Below are positions 43,542 to 56,600 of a stretch of DNA of 64,000 nt, in pieces. A program made the position numbers and the translations under genes. Numbering within the stretch: the first letter of the stretch is position 1; the number at the start of each line of letters is the position of its first letter. Under the pieces are notes generated by a model. It was not told where the DNA came from, searched no databases, and saw nothing but the letters and a program-made list of their open reading frames with translations. Source of the stretch: Zygophlyctis sp. KS116 (lineage: Eukaryota; Chytridiomycota); the NCBI GenBank assembly GCA_054661495.1, contig BAAFSQ010000011.1, forward strand, positions 22,490 through 86,489, given 5' to 3'.

Positions 43542-46500
43542 TTATGTGCAAGAAATTTTTCTTAAAAGGGCATCGGAATCTTTACCTGCAATTGTACAGA
43601 GTTCCTTAATTGCTGCTTCATATTTGACATTGGTCTTGATGGATTCTTTATAATTAAACTTCAAATCTTCCAATTCTTCTAATAAATCTGGATTTTGGGA
43701 TGCTAGTTTGGTCTTTAATTTCATATTTTCTCTTTCTAATGCTCTAGCCTTCGTAAGGAGCGCCTGATCGGAAGTTACAAGACCCGTTCCTCGCAGAGAT
43801 GTGTCGTCTGCAAGCTCTTCAGTCAGTCTGCTAGTTCTGCTCCTCGAAAGATCCAGATCCCGCTTAAGTCGTCGATTTTCAGTTGCAAGGAATGACTCGG
43901 CTCCTTCATCTGGATACATTAGCTTTTGGATTATAGCATCTTTTTCGTTAATCCTATTCGTCTATATTGTTAGTAAAATTATTCTTAATACATTTTTGGC
44001 AAGATCTTGCTCTAGATTCTTAATCGTTGCTTTCAGCTGATCTACTGTACCCAGATTGATTCCGTTTGATCCTATATTACGGTGAATCATGGCGATCTCG
44101 TTTTTCATTGAGTCGTTATGGATTTTTAATTCCTGTATTTGTGCGGAAAGCGCACTGTTTTTAGTGGTTTCTTTTTTGTACAACTTTTGAGTCTTGGCAT
44201 TTTCCTCTTCTAATCTAATATTATTTAAATTGCTTATCATACCTAGCACTCTGTCGAACGTAGATGTCTGCATTCTTTCGCTCATCAATTGCCTGATCTA
44301 GCTCCTCACGAAGCTTTTTAAGATCTCTTAATGCTTCTTGATGTTTAACAGGATTAATGATGGACTTCTTCATCAATTCATTCTCTGACTTGACCTTTTC
44401 GATTGCCCGAGAAAGCTGATCAATTATTAGCAAGAGCTCATTAGATGTTTTACCCTTGTATTCAGAACGTTTTTTGGGTAATGATGGTAGTTCAAGTGAA
44501 GTTTTATGGAAGGTTTCCGTTTCCTTTTCCTTCAAAGCTTGCTTTAGTGCAGCAGACTGACGCTCTTTTTCCAATTTAATTTCCAATATATCACTTTCCA
44601 ATTTCAATTTTTCTTTTTCTAAGATCTTGCACCGTTCTCGTTCTTCCTTCAGGATTCTTTCATTTTCTATCTGAATTTTCCTAACCGAGTTGTCAAATTT
44701 AGAGGAAGATTCTACATCTTCCGCATCCTTTCCTAGAGAATGATCCATCAGTTGTTCTTGAAGTTTCAAAATAACTTCCTGTAATACTTTTTCCTGCTCT
44801 TCATATTTTGAAAGGTTTCTTTCGTATTCAAGACGTTCTTCATTGATTTTCTTATTATACTCCACGTCGATGGCAATGATCTTTTCTTTTAACCCATTTA
44901 TAACCAGTAAGTTTTCTTCTACAGTCTTCTGCAATTCGTCTTTTTGAGCTGAATCATTATTAGCTAGGATGCGATTGTTCAATTGTGAGACTTTAGACGA
45001 TAATCTTGTACGATCTCTTTCAATTCGTTCTAGAGTTGCTCTTAAAGAGACAACATTTTTTTCTGAATTACAAAGCTCTTTTGTCTTTATTGAGAGCTTT
45101 GACTTAAAAATCTCCAGCTTCTTGTTCATTTTCTTTTCAAATTCCCATCTCTCCATTTTTGTTGGTTCATCATTCACTTGTGTGGCAGCAGCTTTTTGAG
45201 CATCTTCGACCCAAGAAATATCAATAACTGGTTTATCCGGCTCGCTGACATTTCCACCCAAAGTTACCATTTTCTGCGCAGCGCTCTTTAATTCACTAAC
45301 CAGTCTTAAAATTGTTTCATTCTGTTTCTTTATTTCATTCTCATTTTCAACTGTTATATTAATTATGTTTGTACGTACCTTTAAATATTCTGAGTTTCTC
45401 AACCTCTACTTCCGTTTCATTGAATTCCTGACATCGCTTTTCATATGAAGCGCACGCTCTAAATTTAAGAAGCACTAAATTGTTACTTTGCATATTTTGT
45501 TTCTAGTTGAACATTCTTCTCGTGTAGGGATGAAGTCTGTGTATCAATTAAAGTTTGAACCTGAAGGCTGATATTATTTTCCTTGATTTTGTTCTCAACA
45601 GCTGCTTTAGCAGCTTCTTCCAATGAAGTCCTCAGCTAGAAATAAATGAAAATAGTTGTACCTTCTGAATAACCCTTGTTAAAGAAGTGATTTTAGAATC
45701 TTTTCTGTCTGTCTCTTGTTTTAGTTTAGCATATTGATCTTGAAGCTCCTTTGAAGGGGATAAACTAATCTGATCATAAGATTCGTCAAGTTTTTGTTGA
45801 AGTATAAGGAGCTGATCTTCCTTTGAATTTAAAAATTTAAGATATGGTGTACCTTCTCTTGAATATTAAAATTCTTTTGCTCTATTTCTTCTTCTAGTTC
45901 TTTCACTTTATTCTTCATGGTTTCTGTTTCGTTTAGTGCTAAATCTTGGTTGATCATAATTTGATTTTGAAGCTCTTTGACTTCGGATGTCTAAATATCA
46001 GCCTCATCTGTGATGATACCTTTGCATTCAAAAGTTTTTCTAGATCAGAAACCAAATCAGAGTTAGGATTTCTATTGCAGTTAATCAAATGTGGTAATAC
46101 TCTTCAGAATTACGACTTATCGGTATAATTTCCGGTTTGAGTTTAAGCTTTTTTAAATTCTCGTTAGTTAGATTATTAATTTCAGAAGTTCGCTTAGACG
46201 CTTCTCTGGCCTCGTCTTCTTTCTGGTTGGCGATCTCAGTCTGAAGCTCTTGAATCATATTCCGATATTTTTCTAAAGTCTCTTCCTTTTTAGAGAGCTG
46301 CCGCTTTAAGCTGCTGATAGTCTCCTCTGCAACTCGAATGAGCTCTTCTCTTTCATTTGAAAAAGATGCTTTTGATGAGATACACGGCTTTAGATACTTA
46401 CATTGTTTGTGCACAATCAGTGGCTTTTTACTAGAGCTCGCTAGCTTTGTGTTAATAAGCTCCATTTCTCTGTCTCTCAGTTCGGACATCTGATTATCCA

Positions 46501-49500
46501 GTGATGATTTAAGGGTAAATATGTCTGTTTCTAATGAAACGATTTTCAATTCCTGTGCTTTTGCCAGCTTTGTTCTATCAACTAAAAGTCGCAAACATGC
46601 TTCTAATTGCGCTCCTACCGGTAATGATCTATCCGGAAGAGATTGTTTAAGCTATCTATAACTACAAACAGTATTACCTCTGGAGAAGAAGCCGCTAATA
46701 ATATCTGCTCTCTCTCTTCGTCATTTTGAGAAAGTTGATTTTCTAATCCATCGATCCTGTATTCCCATTCTAACTGCTTGCAGTACATTTCCTGTTGTAA
46801 ATTCACGCAATCCTCCTCCAACTGTGTGATTCGAGCTACAGATGAAGCAAGTTCACGGCTAAGAGCCTCGCAAGATTCTCTCGAACGATTTAAATCTCTA
46901 TTTAATGATAGATCATTGAGCTGAAGCTTTGACATTCGTGAATGCCACTCCGATAAGCGTCTTGCGGAAGATGACGAATCCTTTAACGCAGAAATAAGCT
47001 CTTCTTGTGATTTAATCTTCAGTAAATTATTTTCAGAATCAGCTATTTTTAATCTATGTGAACAAATACCTATAAGTCTTTGACGTTCTTCAATAATCCT
47101 TAGGAATTCCACTTTAAATTTTTGCTTTTGCTGATCCATCATATGGATTAAATCACAAGTGCGCTATTTAATAAGTAAATGTTTAAAATATACATCATAT
47201 TTTTCTAATGGAATAGATCCAGTAAGTTTAGATCGTAAGTCAGAATTATTATTCCTCAAAAGGTGGACTCGATTTTTATGTTCTAGTCTCATCTTAAAAA
47301 TCATATTGTCCTTTTCATCAAGTGCATTTTCTAGCTAATATTAAGAAACAGGAAACGTACCTGGATGTTACTGTGTTCTAATTTGAGACACTTTTCTTGT
47401 ATCTTTTCCATTTTTCGTAGTAAATTTACTTCATTCATCTGCAATGTAAGTATATGATGGTGTAATTTTCCAATCAATAATTTTTCATCATTTTCCATTT
47501 GCAGCTCTCTAATAGCAGCTCTTAGAATTTCTTTTTCTCGCACTTCAGAGGCTCTAAGGGTAGATAGATCAGATGCTTGATTCTGGGCCAAAGACACCAA
47601 GTCCCTTTCTAGAGTTTAATGTATTCAAATTACCCCTTTTCAGACCTTCCGACAAGTTGGATATTTCCAATTTATAAGATTCCAACTGCTGTAATATTTT
47701 TTCATGATCTTTCTTGGAAGCTCCTCCCTATTAGTCAAAACTAAGTAGCTATCCTACTTCAAACTCCATTTTAATGTTCATGATTTCTGTTTCAACTTTT
47801 ATGGTTTCATTTTTCGACTCCATATACAGATTTTCTAAATTTCGAATTTGAGTCATCAGCTTTAAAGTTTGCAAAAGAAAATTACCTCGACCTCCGTATC
47901 TTTCGCATCCTTAAGAGCACGTTCTGCTAATTCAGTTCGTTTTTCAAGAACTGTATTTAGAACTTCTAATTTCGAGATTTTCGCCTTTTCTTCAGACAAA
48001 TTTTTGAAATTAGAGTCAACCTGATTAAATTCACCAATCGCTGTATTTAAGCTCGTTATCTGAATGTTAGTGATATTAAATTCCTACAATTTTTTGGGCT
48101 TCAAATAACTGCACTTCAAGACTGTGCGCCTTCGCTTCAATTTCTCTATATTTTGATATTTCATTGTCTTTTCGGGTTTTAACCTGAGTCCAACACATTT
48201 CTCTTTCAAGTAAAATTTTATTCTTTGTGATCGCCAAGTTAAACTTGTGCTCTAGCTTCATATGATTTTCCAACGGAACAGATTCTGAGATTAAAATATT
48301 TTTAAAAAACCTGACAGTTCAGCTTGAAGGCTGCTGATTTTATCTCTGTGTTCAGACTTTGATTTTTGGAGTCTGATTATCGTAGATCTTGCAACACGGT
48401 CCAAATTAGAAAGATCGTTCTGCTATGATAAAAAAATTATTACCTTTAGTTTTTGAACTTCCTTAATAAGTGATTGCTCGGACTCAGTCGCTGCTATGTA
48501 TCTTCGTGTAAGAGCTTCCTCATTCACTTTGAACACAACTAATTTGCGTTGAGATTCAATTAGAGCTTCCTTAATATCATCAGAAGTGCTTGAATTTAGG
48601 ATCAGATATTTTTCCAGTTCCTCCAGTTTGATGACTGCCTTCTGGCGCTCTTCTTCGGCCTTTGAGATATTCTTGAATGAAATTTCTTTGGCCTCCTCGG
48701 CCATTCGCTTGAACTCTTTGTTTTGTTTGAAGAGATGCTTCAGGTGACCTGCCAATAGTGTATAAGAATTCTAGTAAATGAACTTTGCACGGTCTTTACC
48801 TTGGTCTGTTCCAGTAAAATACGATTACGAGCCAGGCTTTTGTCTTTCAGTTTAGTTGCCATTAATGCTTCGATTAGCTGGTCTGCCAGCGACGAATATC
48901 CGTTTAAAGAACCAAGAGCTAAAAATTAATTATGCATTGTAGCACACCTAGCTCTGGGGGGATTTTATACAATCTTCTATTTGGCGCTTCAGCCTTTTTT
49001 TTCCAAATATCAATCTCTTTAATAAGCTCCTCATTCTTCTCTAGACTATCTTTGTAATTTTCGAGCAGTTCTTCATTTTTATGCCTTTCATCTAAAAGTT
49101 GTTCACGGAGCGACTTCAGATAAGCATTCATCAATGACTTACAGAATTAATTTCCAAAATACCTTTATGGACGTGCGTTTCAAATGTGACAGAATTCCCT
49201 TCCGTTGGGGCACCTTTTTTAGTCTCAATAGCTGCAATAAGTCTATTAATAATTTCAGTAGTGCCAACTCCCTATTAATAAATAAAAAAAAGCAAACCAT
49301 CGATATATTAGATCCAAATCTTTGTGAGGTTTTAGTGTTATTTGATGTTGAAGAAACCAAAGTGACAGATATCTCTTTGACAGCATTTTCAAGCAGTTTA
49401 TTTTGCTCAGAAAGACTAGTCATCTTTTTCTAATATTATGAATACTTTTCTTGTACCGTCATCGTTTTTGTTTCTTCTCTGGCATCTGAAGCTTCAACAT

Positions 49501-51696
49501 GGGCACGCTCCAACTCCATAACTAACTTGTCCAATTCTTTACCCTGTAAAACTGGCTTAGCGACAGCCTTTTGAGAGCCTTTGCATTAATCAAAGTCATT
49601 GATATCGTACCGCCAGAAGGATCAATTCCATGTTTTAATTTGGCAGCATATTCCTCCACTGCTACAAGATCTTCGACGCTTAAACCTAACTCAACAGCTC
49701 TAGAGCCACGCTAATTAATTATGATTATTTCAAAATACATTGATTGAGTAAGTTCTCATCTTTGATTTTAGATCTAGCCTTTCTTCCTCTAATTTTTCAA
49801 TTTCCTTTTTCAAAGTATCAATCAAAGATTTTGATTGCTCCTAATAAGAATTACAAATCAAAATCTACCAGCTCAATGATTCGAAGGTGTCTAATATTCG
49901 ATAAATCAATTCTTGTTCTATCTTTAATTCCCAATTTATGTCTGAATTCTTCATTTTCCTCAAATAGATCGCTAACCTAGAAATAAAACGATTAAAAATT
50001 ACTTGCGATTCCAAATCATTGATTTTTTGAACCAAAGAAGAGATTTCTTTCTCATTCATATTTTTTCTTGCTCTCAGATCCTTAATATCCCTGACAGCTT
50101 CATTCAAACCATATCCTTGCAATTTAAGTAGACTCAAACTCACCATCTTCATATTTTTCTATCTTTTGACGTAGAGACACTAGTTCAGAATCTCTTTGAA
50201 CTAAGAGTTCTTCAGCCCTACTCAGCTGTACTTGAGTCTCTTCAGATCTTTTCTGGTATACTTCCACCCTCTCCTTGAGACTAATTAATTGATTTTGTTG
50301 ACTCCTAGTAGAACCAAAATCAGTAACTCCCTAAAAAATTACAGAATTTTGTTGCCTTTGAAGCCGACAATTTTTCCAATTTTTCCCAATCTAAACCAAG
50401 AATTTCAAAATCTTTGTAAGACTCATCCAACTTTGTGCGAAGTTCTGTAATAATCATATCTATTGCATTATGTAATAAAATTATAAACCTTTTTCAATAA
50501 TAATCTTGTTTTTCGACTCAATTTCTGAAATATCCAACTGCCTTTGAGCACTTTCTAATTCTGCCTGTAACTTTTCTACAGTTAAATCCTTTTCTGAAAG
50601 AGATGCTTGAGATTTTTTATATAATTTCTAAAAATCAATTTGTAGAAATTACTTTATTTTTAGAAATTTCATCTTTGAGTTTTGCCAATTCTTTAAAGTT
50701 GCACTCTTCCTTTATCCTCGATTGTTCCAGTAAATCCTCTATTCTCAATGATAAAGAATCACGTTCCTTTGTTAATTCAATGATTGTAGCATCATTTTTA
50801 GAAATCAAGGAGAGTGATTCATCTCTTTCAGCATGAAATCTGGTTTTTTAAGAAAATAAATCCCTACCTATCTAATTCATTTATCGCCACCTCTAATTCC
50901 TGAGTCATTGCATCAATATCTTGAGCCATATTTGAATTTTGTACATTTAACAATTGAATTTCAGTTACATAGCGTGACAATTGATTATTTTTATCCTTGA
51001 CCTGCGCCTTGACCTGCTCTTCTTCAAAATTTTTATTCAAAAACCGATCTTTTTGAGTTGCTAATTGATTCTGTAAATCGCGAGAATCTATATTTTAAAA
51101 TTTAAAAAATACCAGATTCTAGTCTTGCATTAGCTTCTCTTAAACTTTGTAAATTTGCCTTTTCATTTTTTAGAGTCTAGATTTGTTAAATTTAAAAAAT
51201 ACAATTGTGAGTTCCTGTACTGCAAGTCTTTCAGAATCCAAAGCGTCTTCAGCCCTCCTTAAATCCTTTTCTAAATTTTCCTTTACTTGTTCTAAATCAT
51301 ATATTTCATCTCTTAAATCCCTTAATTCTCCCAAATTTGCTCCTTGACTAGGAATCACCAGTCTAGAAATCCTTCGTTCTTCTCTAATTTGAGTCTAGTT
51401 TTACTAAAATATAAATTACAGTTAAACTTGCTAATTTCGAGTCTGCATCTTCCAAATAAATATTTTTAAGTTCCAAAGACAATTGCATTAATTTTACCAT
51501 TTGAAGTAAATCCAATCTTTCTGCATTATCTACATTTGCTGTTATTAATTCATCTTGAATTTCATCTAATGTAGTCTGCGCTTCTTCTACATCCTTCAAG
51601 TTAATTTCCTCTAATTACTTTTGATAATTCCTCAATATTACAAGACTTTATCTTTGTCCAATTTGGAATTTGAGTCTTGAAAGAGAATGAATTCAT
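43542..51696 (-). CDS. CEP290: CEP290, ciliary transition-zone protein
   Basis: About 2,397 residues (human 2,479) in at least 36 exons. Introns: 43962-43991, 44215-44242, 45351-45378, 45459-45486, 45636-45661, 45821-45852, 45991-46019, 46072-46100, 46652-46677, 47164-47193, 47335-47360, 47609-47633, 47728-47757, 47860-47885, 48060-48087, 48285-48310, 48420-48443, 48771-48799, 48919-48947, 49114-49142, 49272-49297, 49430-49456, 49579-49610, 49711-49738, 49841-49868, 49977-50002, 50116-50143, 50331-50355 (GC-AG), 50460-50488, 50628-50652, 50840-50867, 51088-51112, 51177-51202, 51395-51419, 51594-51618. Family matches: N-terminal IPNWTKI, YGLNEAVRDIKDLRARK, DEKLLIGKLHHHILTLQM, EWHSRMSKLQLNDLSLNRDL and the C-terminal LLEELEDLKFNYKESIK. 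It gates the flagellar transition zone and supports a flagellated life stage. Confidence 0.92.
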
Positions 51697-51885
51697 TACT
51701 TATCCGGACGCGCATATTCCACCGATACTTGTTGATCTGGCTTGATCAGACTGATATAATGGTCTGACTGGATTTGCCTTATGATTGTGTAATCCTGGGG
51801 ACACTCTTAAATCTATTAAAAGAAACTCATATAATCATAAATTTTCAAGATAGATTCTCTTTTCTCTTTAAAAAATTCAAAGATT

Positions 51886-52267
51886 TTAAGCCTTGGCAGT
51901 CTATTTATTAAAAATTTAAAAATAATTACCTTTGGTCTGAATCGCTGTGGAGGAGTTCTAATTCTTCTTCCAACTCTAGATCTTACTCTTACAACTTTAG
52001 AATGAATAGCACAAGAGACACAATAGTGTTGTTTAATGTAAAGTTTAGGAAGAGCATATTCTTCATAAACAGAAGCATCAGCAATATCTCTAACAGCAGC
52101 AGCTTCAACCATATTTCTAATTAAAAATCTCTTGATCGCTTTATCTTTAGGACAAAAACGAGAACAATTTAAACAACGGATGGATTTAGTATGTCCTCTT
52201 CCATTCTTGTTACGTCCATGATTTCTTCTTTTGGTTGTCTAGATTTAGAGGAAATTGAATTTACCAT
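51886..52267 (-). CDS. RPS26: 40S ribosomal protein eS26 (RPS26)
   Basis: 108 residues, three exons; introns 51901-51929 and 52239-52264. The first coding exon is the bare ATG, followed directly by GT. Then [15 protein letters not shown], the zinc-binding [13 protein letters not shown] and [16 protein letters not shown], and [12 protein letters not shown]. It forms part of the mRNA exit channel. The 3' exon supplies only TAKA and the stop. Intron position 1 immediately after ATG is a pattern seen in many ribosomal-protein genes. Confidence 0.97.
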
Positions 52268-52334
52268 TTTTCAATTGAAAAAAATTCAGATTCCGACGCC
52301 ACTTGGGATCCTTATCCTATGGTCTTGTCCTATG

Positions 52335-52392
52335 GCCAGTGTTGGTCACCATGGACCTACTATGGACCTTGGTATGGACCTACCATGGGTGT
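52335..52392. repeat. Short TATGGACCT repeats upstream of the CDF gene
   Basis: Three near-copies of TATGGACCT(A/T)(C/G) lie just before the transporter gene, with related TATGG-C units on each side. They are open in the frame of the transporter but read as Trp/Tyr/Gly/Pro-rich sequence unlike any CDF N-terminus, so I treat them as 5' flank. Confidence 0.45.
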
Positions 52393-52444
52393 GGTCTTAA
52401 AATGCGTATGCAGTAGGCTTAAAGGGGGCTTCCGAGTACAAGAA

Positions 52445-53534
52445 ATGTCAGACAAAACAGACGATACTTTAGAACAGGGAATAGACATTGATGGACCGCT
52501 AGATCCTTTTCATTTAAAGAGTTTTCTAATGCAAGAATCTGATTTAAAACAGAAATCTAAAAATGTAAAACAGTTTTACAAGAGGCAAAATCAGCTTATA
52601 AGTCAGTTGCTGGAGGATCAGGAGCCGCAAGAGGAAGATGCTGGGCTAAAGGTTAAAATTGCTATTTATGGATCGGCAGGGGCAAATTTCTTATTGGTTA
52701 TTTTACAATTATCTGCTGCTATTACTTCTGGATCATTGGCTATTTTAGCTACTGCTGCAGATGCAATTATGGATCTGGTTTCATCAATAATTATTATTAT
52801 TAGTAATAGAGCTGCAGCTGGTGGGAAAGTTGTAAATTATCCTACTGGAAAAAATAGAATGGAAACTGCTGGAGTTGTAGTGTTTTCGACTTTAATGGCA
52901 ACTGTGTCGGTTCAAGTTATTATTGAAGCAGTAAAAGATTTGGCGAATCATACAAGGCAAGTTGAATTTGGGAAATTTAGTTTGTCTTGTGTTGGAGTTG
53001 CACTAGGTATGTTTTTTGGGTTAAAAAGTAGTCATAAAGACTGGATTATATCTTTATTGTTCAACTCTAACAAAATATCCTACTCCAAGGATTTTGGCTA
53101 TGGATCATAGGAATGATGTGGCTTTTAATTCTTGTGGATTGATTTTGGCGGCTCTAGGGGCTTTTGTTTTGTGGTGGTTGGATCCGGCTGGTGCAATTTT
53201 GATTTCTCTCTTGATACTTCGTACTTGGACTAGTACAGCTTTAGAAAATATTTCTTATATTGTTGGGAAATCTGCAGATCCTTTCTTTTTGCAAAAATTG
53301 ACTTATGTTGCTCTAACTCATGATTCTAGAATTTTAAAGGTTGATACTTGTAGAGCTTATCATTCTGGGAATAATTTTGTGGTTGAAATTGATATTGTTC
53401 TTCCGCCAGATATGCCATTAAAAACATCTCATGATATTGGAGAGGCTTTACAATTCAAACTAGAGACTCTAGATCAAGTGGAAAGAGCGTTTGTACATAT
53501 AGATTATGAAACAGCTCATAGACCAGAGCATTAG
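52445..53534 (+). CDS. Cation diffusion facilitator, Mn-type
   Basis: 354 residues, two exons with a 25-nt intron at 53007-53031. Acidic N-terminus, then membrane helices (ANFLLVILQLSAAITSGSLAIL and others). The metal site reads DAIMD in helix 2 and DHRND in helix 5; the DxxxD type in both is that of manganese-transporting CDFs. VVNYPTGKNRMETAGVVVF and the cytosolic C-terminal domain with LPPDMPLKTSHDIGEALQ are family features. It exports or compartmentalises Mn2+. An in-frame upstream ATG at 52319 would add a Trp/Tyr-rich leader without family support; 52445 is preferred. Confidence 0.9.
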
Positions 53535-53672
53535 GATTAATACGAGTTTATAATAAACTTGTGAATTTTTGAATGATTTTCATTGATTCTGTTGTCAATT
53601 GATTCTTTGGGGATTCACGCAAGGTAGAATCAACTGCTTTTTGAATTAATTTTGAAAGCTTGCTTATTATGA

Positions 53673-56600
53673 TTAATGCCTTTGGTGATGCTTTAACAGT
53701 AATCGAGCCATTGTATACTGTGAAGCATTGTTGAATAATCTATTCTTAATAATGAAGAAATGTACATTAATTTCAATGTCATTTGCCACTAGGCATAACA
53801 TCCCAATCGGTGATATGAGATTCAAATCCAATGCAATTATTTTACGATTTGAAACTTTCATAGAATTACTTCCATACCAAGAATTATAAGCAATATTATC
53901 AGATAATAGACTGTGCTGATGGATCATCACTGGTCTACAGTCGCCAAAACGATATAAACTTGCCCCCGATCGATCTGATTGTTTCTGCGCGTGTACAATA
54001 TTTGGGAAAAATGCAACAGATAATATTGTCTTTGTAATATTAACTGATGAAGATTCGGAATCATAAATTGACTCTCCAAAAATAATCTTCTGATTTCTAT
54101 CCAAAATACCTGTTTCTAGAAGGGATCTAATGATTTGTGACTTTGCAGAATCTAGAGAGCTCAAGACTGAGAGATTCAAATAATTTTCTCTGCAATAAGC
54201 CTTCATTGCCACTTTAGTAGGATTTTTGGCTTTTAAATCCTTCCATTTCAAGTAAGCACGATACATCATCAATAAATCAGAGTCAGCATCATAAAATTTC
54301 TTCAGGGATCTCTTAAAGTCCTTACTTTCCCCAAAAGGAGATAAAAAAAGACGTTTACCCATACTATTTTTTATTGAATCAATTCTTACCTTAAACATGC
54401 TGAAATAGTTAATATTGGGTCTAGACATTTGAATATAATAGAATAAATGAGCATTTTACCCAATTTAACATCCATTCCCAGCTTAGATAGGTGAACACCC
54501 AAAGGAGTTAGTTCTTCGGATCTGGTCATCGCTTGTAATTGCTGAAGCAAACTGATCGCCTTTTCGATATTTTTTGCAGGAGGAGGATCAAGCGATTCAG
54601 AAAATAATTCTTTCAAGGATCCCGCGTCATTGCCAAGGATTGCCCGTGCCTTTAGACAAATACCTTCCAAGGGAAGTCGCATGAGCTCTGGAGGCCGATG
54701 ACTAGGGAGTGAATCGAAAGCGGATTTGGTTAGTATGTTGTAGTATATTCCTGATTGCGTCCGACCAGCTCTTCCCTTTCTTTGCAAGCAATTGGATTTG
54801 GAAACTACAATCTCCCGTAAAGCAGTCAAATTCAAAGTAGGATCATATGAAAGTTCTCTAGCCTTTGCAGTATCAATCACAAAAGTAACGTCCGGGACCG
54901 TCAATCCAGTTTCAGCTATGTTAGTGCTTAAGACAACTTTTACCAGACCCTCATTAACTGGATCAAACACTAATATTTAAATTGAAACATTGACACATAC
55001 CTTTCAACTGTTCGACGTTGGGCAAATCACTATAAAGTGGAAAAGTAATACATGGCAGCCGGGATTTTCCACATGCCAGTGCATCCAGTCTATCTTGTAA
55101 TTCGTTAATTTCACCCACGCCTGGTAGAAAGACTAAAATAGCACCAAGTGAATTCTCGAGAGAATATTTAACTACATATGCAATCAGACTTTCTAAAAAT
55201 TCCATGTCAATTTTACGATTTCTGATTTCAAGGTCTTTTATTTTAGAGGCTGCGTCGTCGGTAAAATCTTTTGTATCAAGATCTTCAACCGACCATTCAG
55301 CATGAACAGATACTTTTTTCCCGCCCTTTGAGCTGATATTAATTTTTTGGGATGCTTTTGTTCCAAAATTATTGTGTTCCAAAATTTCAGGCTCCCAGCC
55401 TAGAGAATTAGAAAAAATAAGTACCTATTTGTTTTATGATGTCTTCCAAGTAAAACTCTTGAACAGGAAATATTTTCCCAGGAAAAACTAAACATACAGG
55501 ATCAGTGGTATCTTGCCGAAAATACGCCTGATATTTCTGAATATCCGCAGTCGCACTCATTAATATCAATTTCAGATCATGCCGTACTAATATCAACCTT
55601 TTTAACAAAAGTAGTAAAAAATCGGATTCTACACTACGTTCGTGGACTTCATCAACAACTACATGAGATATACCAGATAGATATGGATCGCCAACTAGTC
55701 TTCTAAGTAAAATTCCAAGAGTGCAGAATGTTACCAAGTTACTGTTAGTTGTTCTATTGTCCATTCGAACTTGATATCCAATCAATGATCCCGGCCTACC
55801 AACTTGATCATCTCCATCTCCGCATTCAAGAGAAACTCGAGTTGCTAAAGATATGGCGGATATCCTTCTCGGTTCGCAGCAAAATATCTTAAGAAAGCTT
55901 TCATCAGATCTTTCAATTGTATCCTCCAAAATATATTGGGGGATTTGAGTTGATTTACCACTAAAGCTTCTTTAAAAGACTATTCTCACCTTCCAGTTTC
56001 ACCTGATATAATTACTATTTGACTTTCACGTATCTGATCAATTATCTTTTGCCTTGATGAAAATATTGGCAATGAAGCACGACCAGCCTAGATATTAACT
56101 TATAAATTTACTGAGTATTTTTGAAACGATGGACTATCTAAACGAGACTTAACACCTATTAATCTCGAAGCATAGCCTGATTTTGGTGTAATCTTGTTAC
56201 TTTTCACTTTTTCTTCAGAGGTGGCGAAATCTTTCAATGATGATTTTGGCTAAATCAGTAAGCAAAAACAATATAATACATTATCCAACTTCAAATCTTG
56301 TATAAATGTGATTCTATCTTCATCAAGAGCTCTAATCTCTTCTTCTAACCCTCTAGCTGCCGCTTCAGTCCAATTTTCCCATAAATCTCTGAATGGAGGG
56401 GCTATGGAATTCCTAATTTGACTTTCTGGAGCAAGAATAAATAATGTTTTTAGCGCAATATATTCCTTGGCATCACCTTTACTTTTCACCAGCTCATCCG
56501 CATCCATACTATATTCTTTGACATCTCGATTACTATACTTTAACGATACTTTAGCTCTGTAAGCCGTCGTGTTAGGAAACAAAGAGTAAGATATTTTTCC

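Noticed and set aside
49579-49610. A second GC-AG intron in CEP290 near 49575
   Set aside because: A canonical 32-nt GT-AG intron at 49579-49610 restores the frame, so no non-canonical site is needed.
52319-52444. N-terminal extension of the CDF transporter from ATG 52319
   Set aside because: The leader is Trp/Tyr/Pro-rich, formed by short DNA repeats, and does not resemble CDF N-termini; ATG 52445 gives a normal acidic start.
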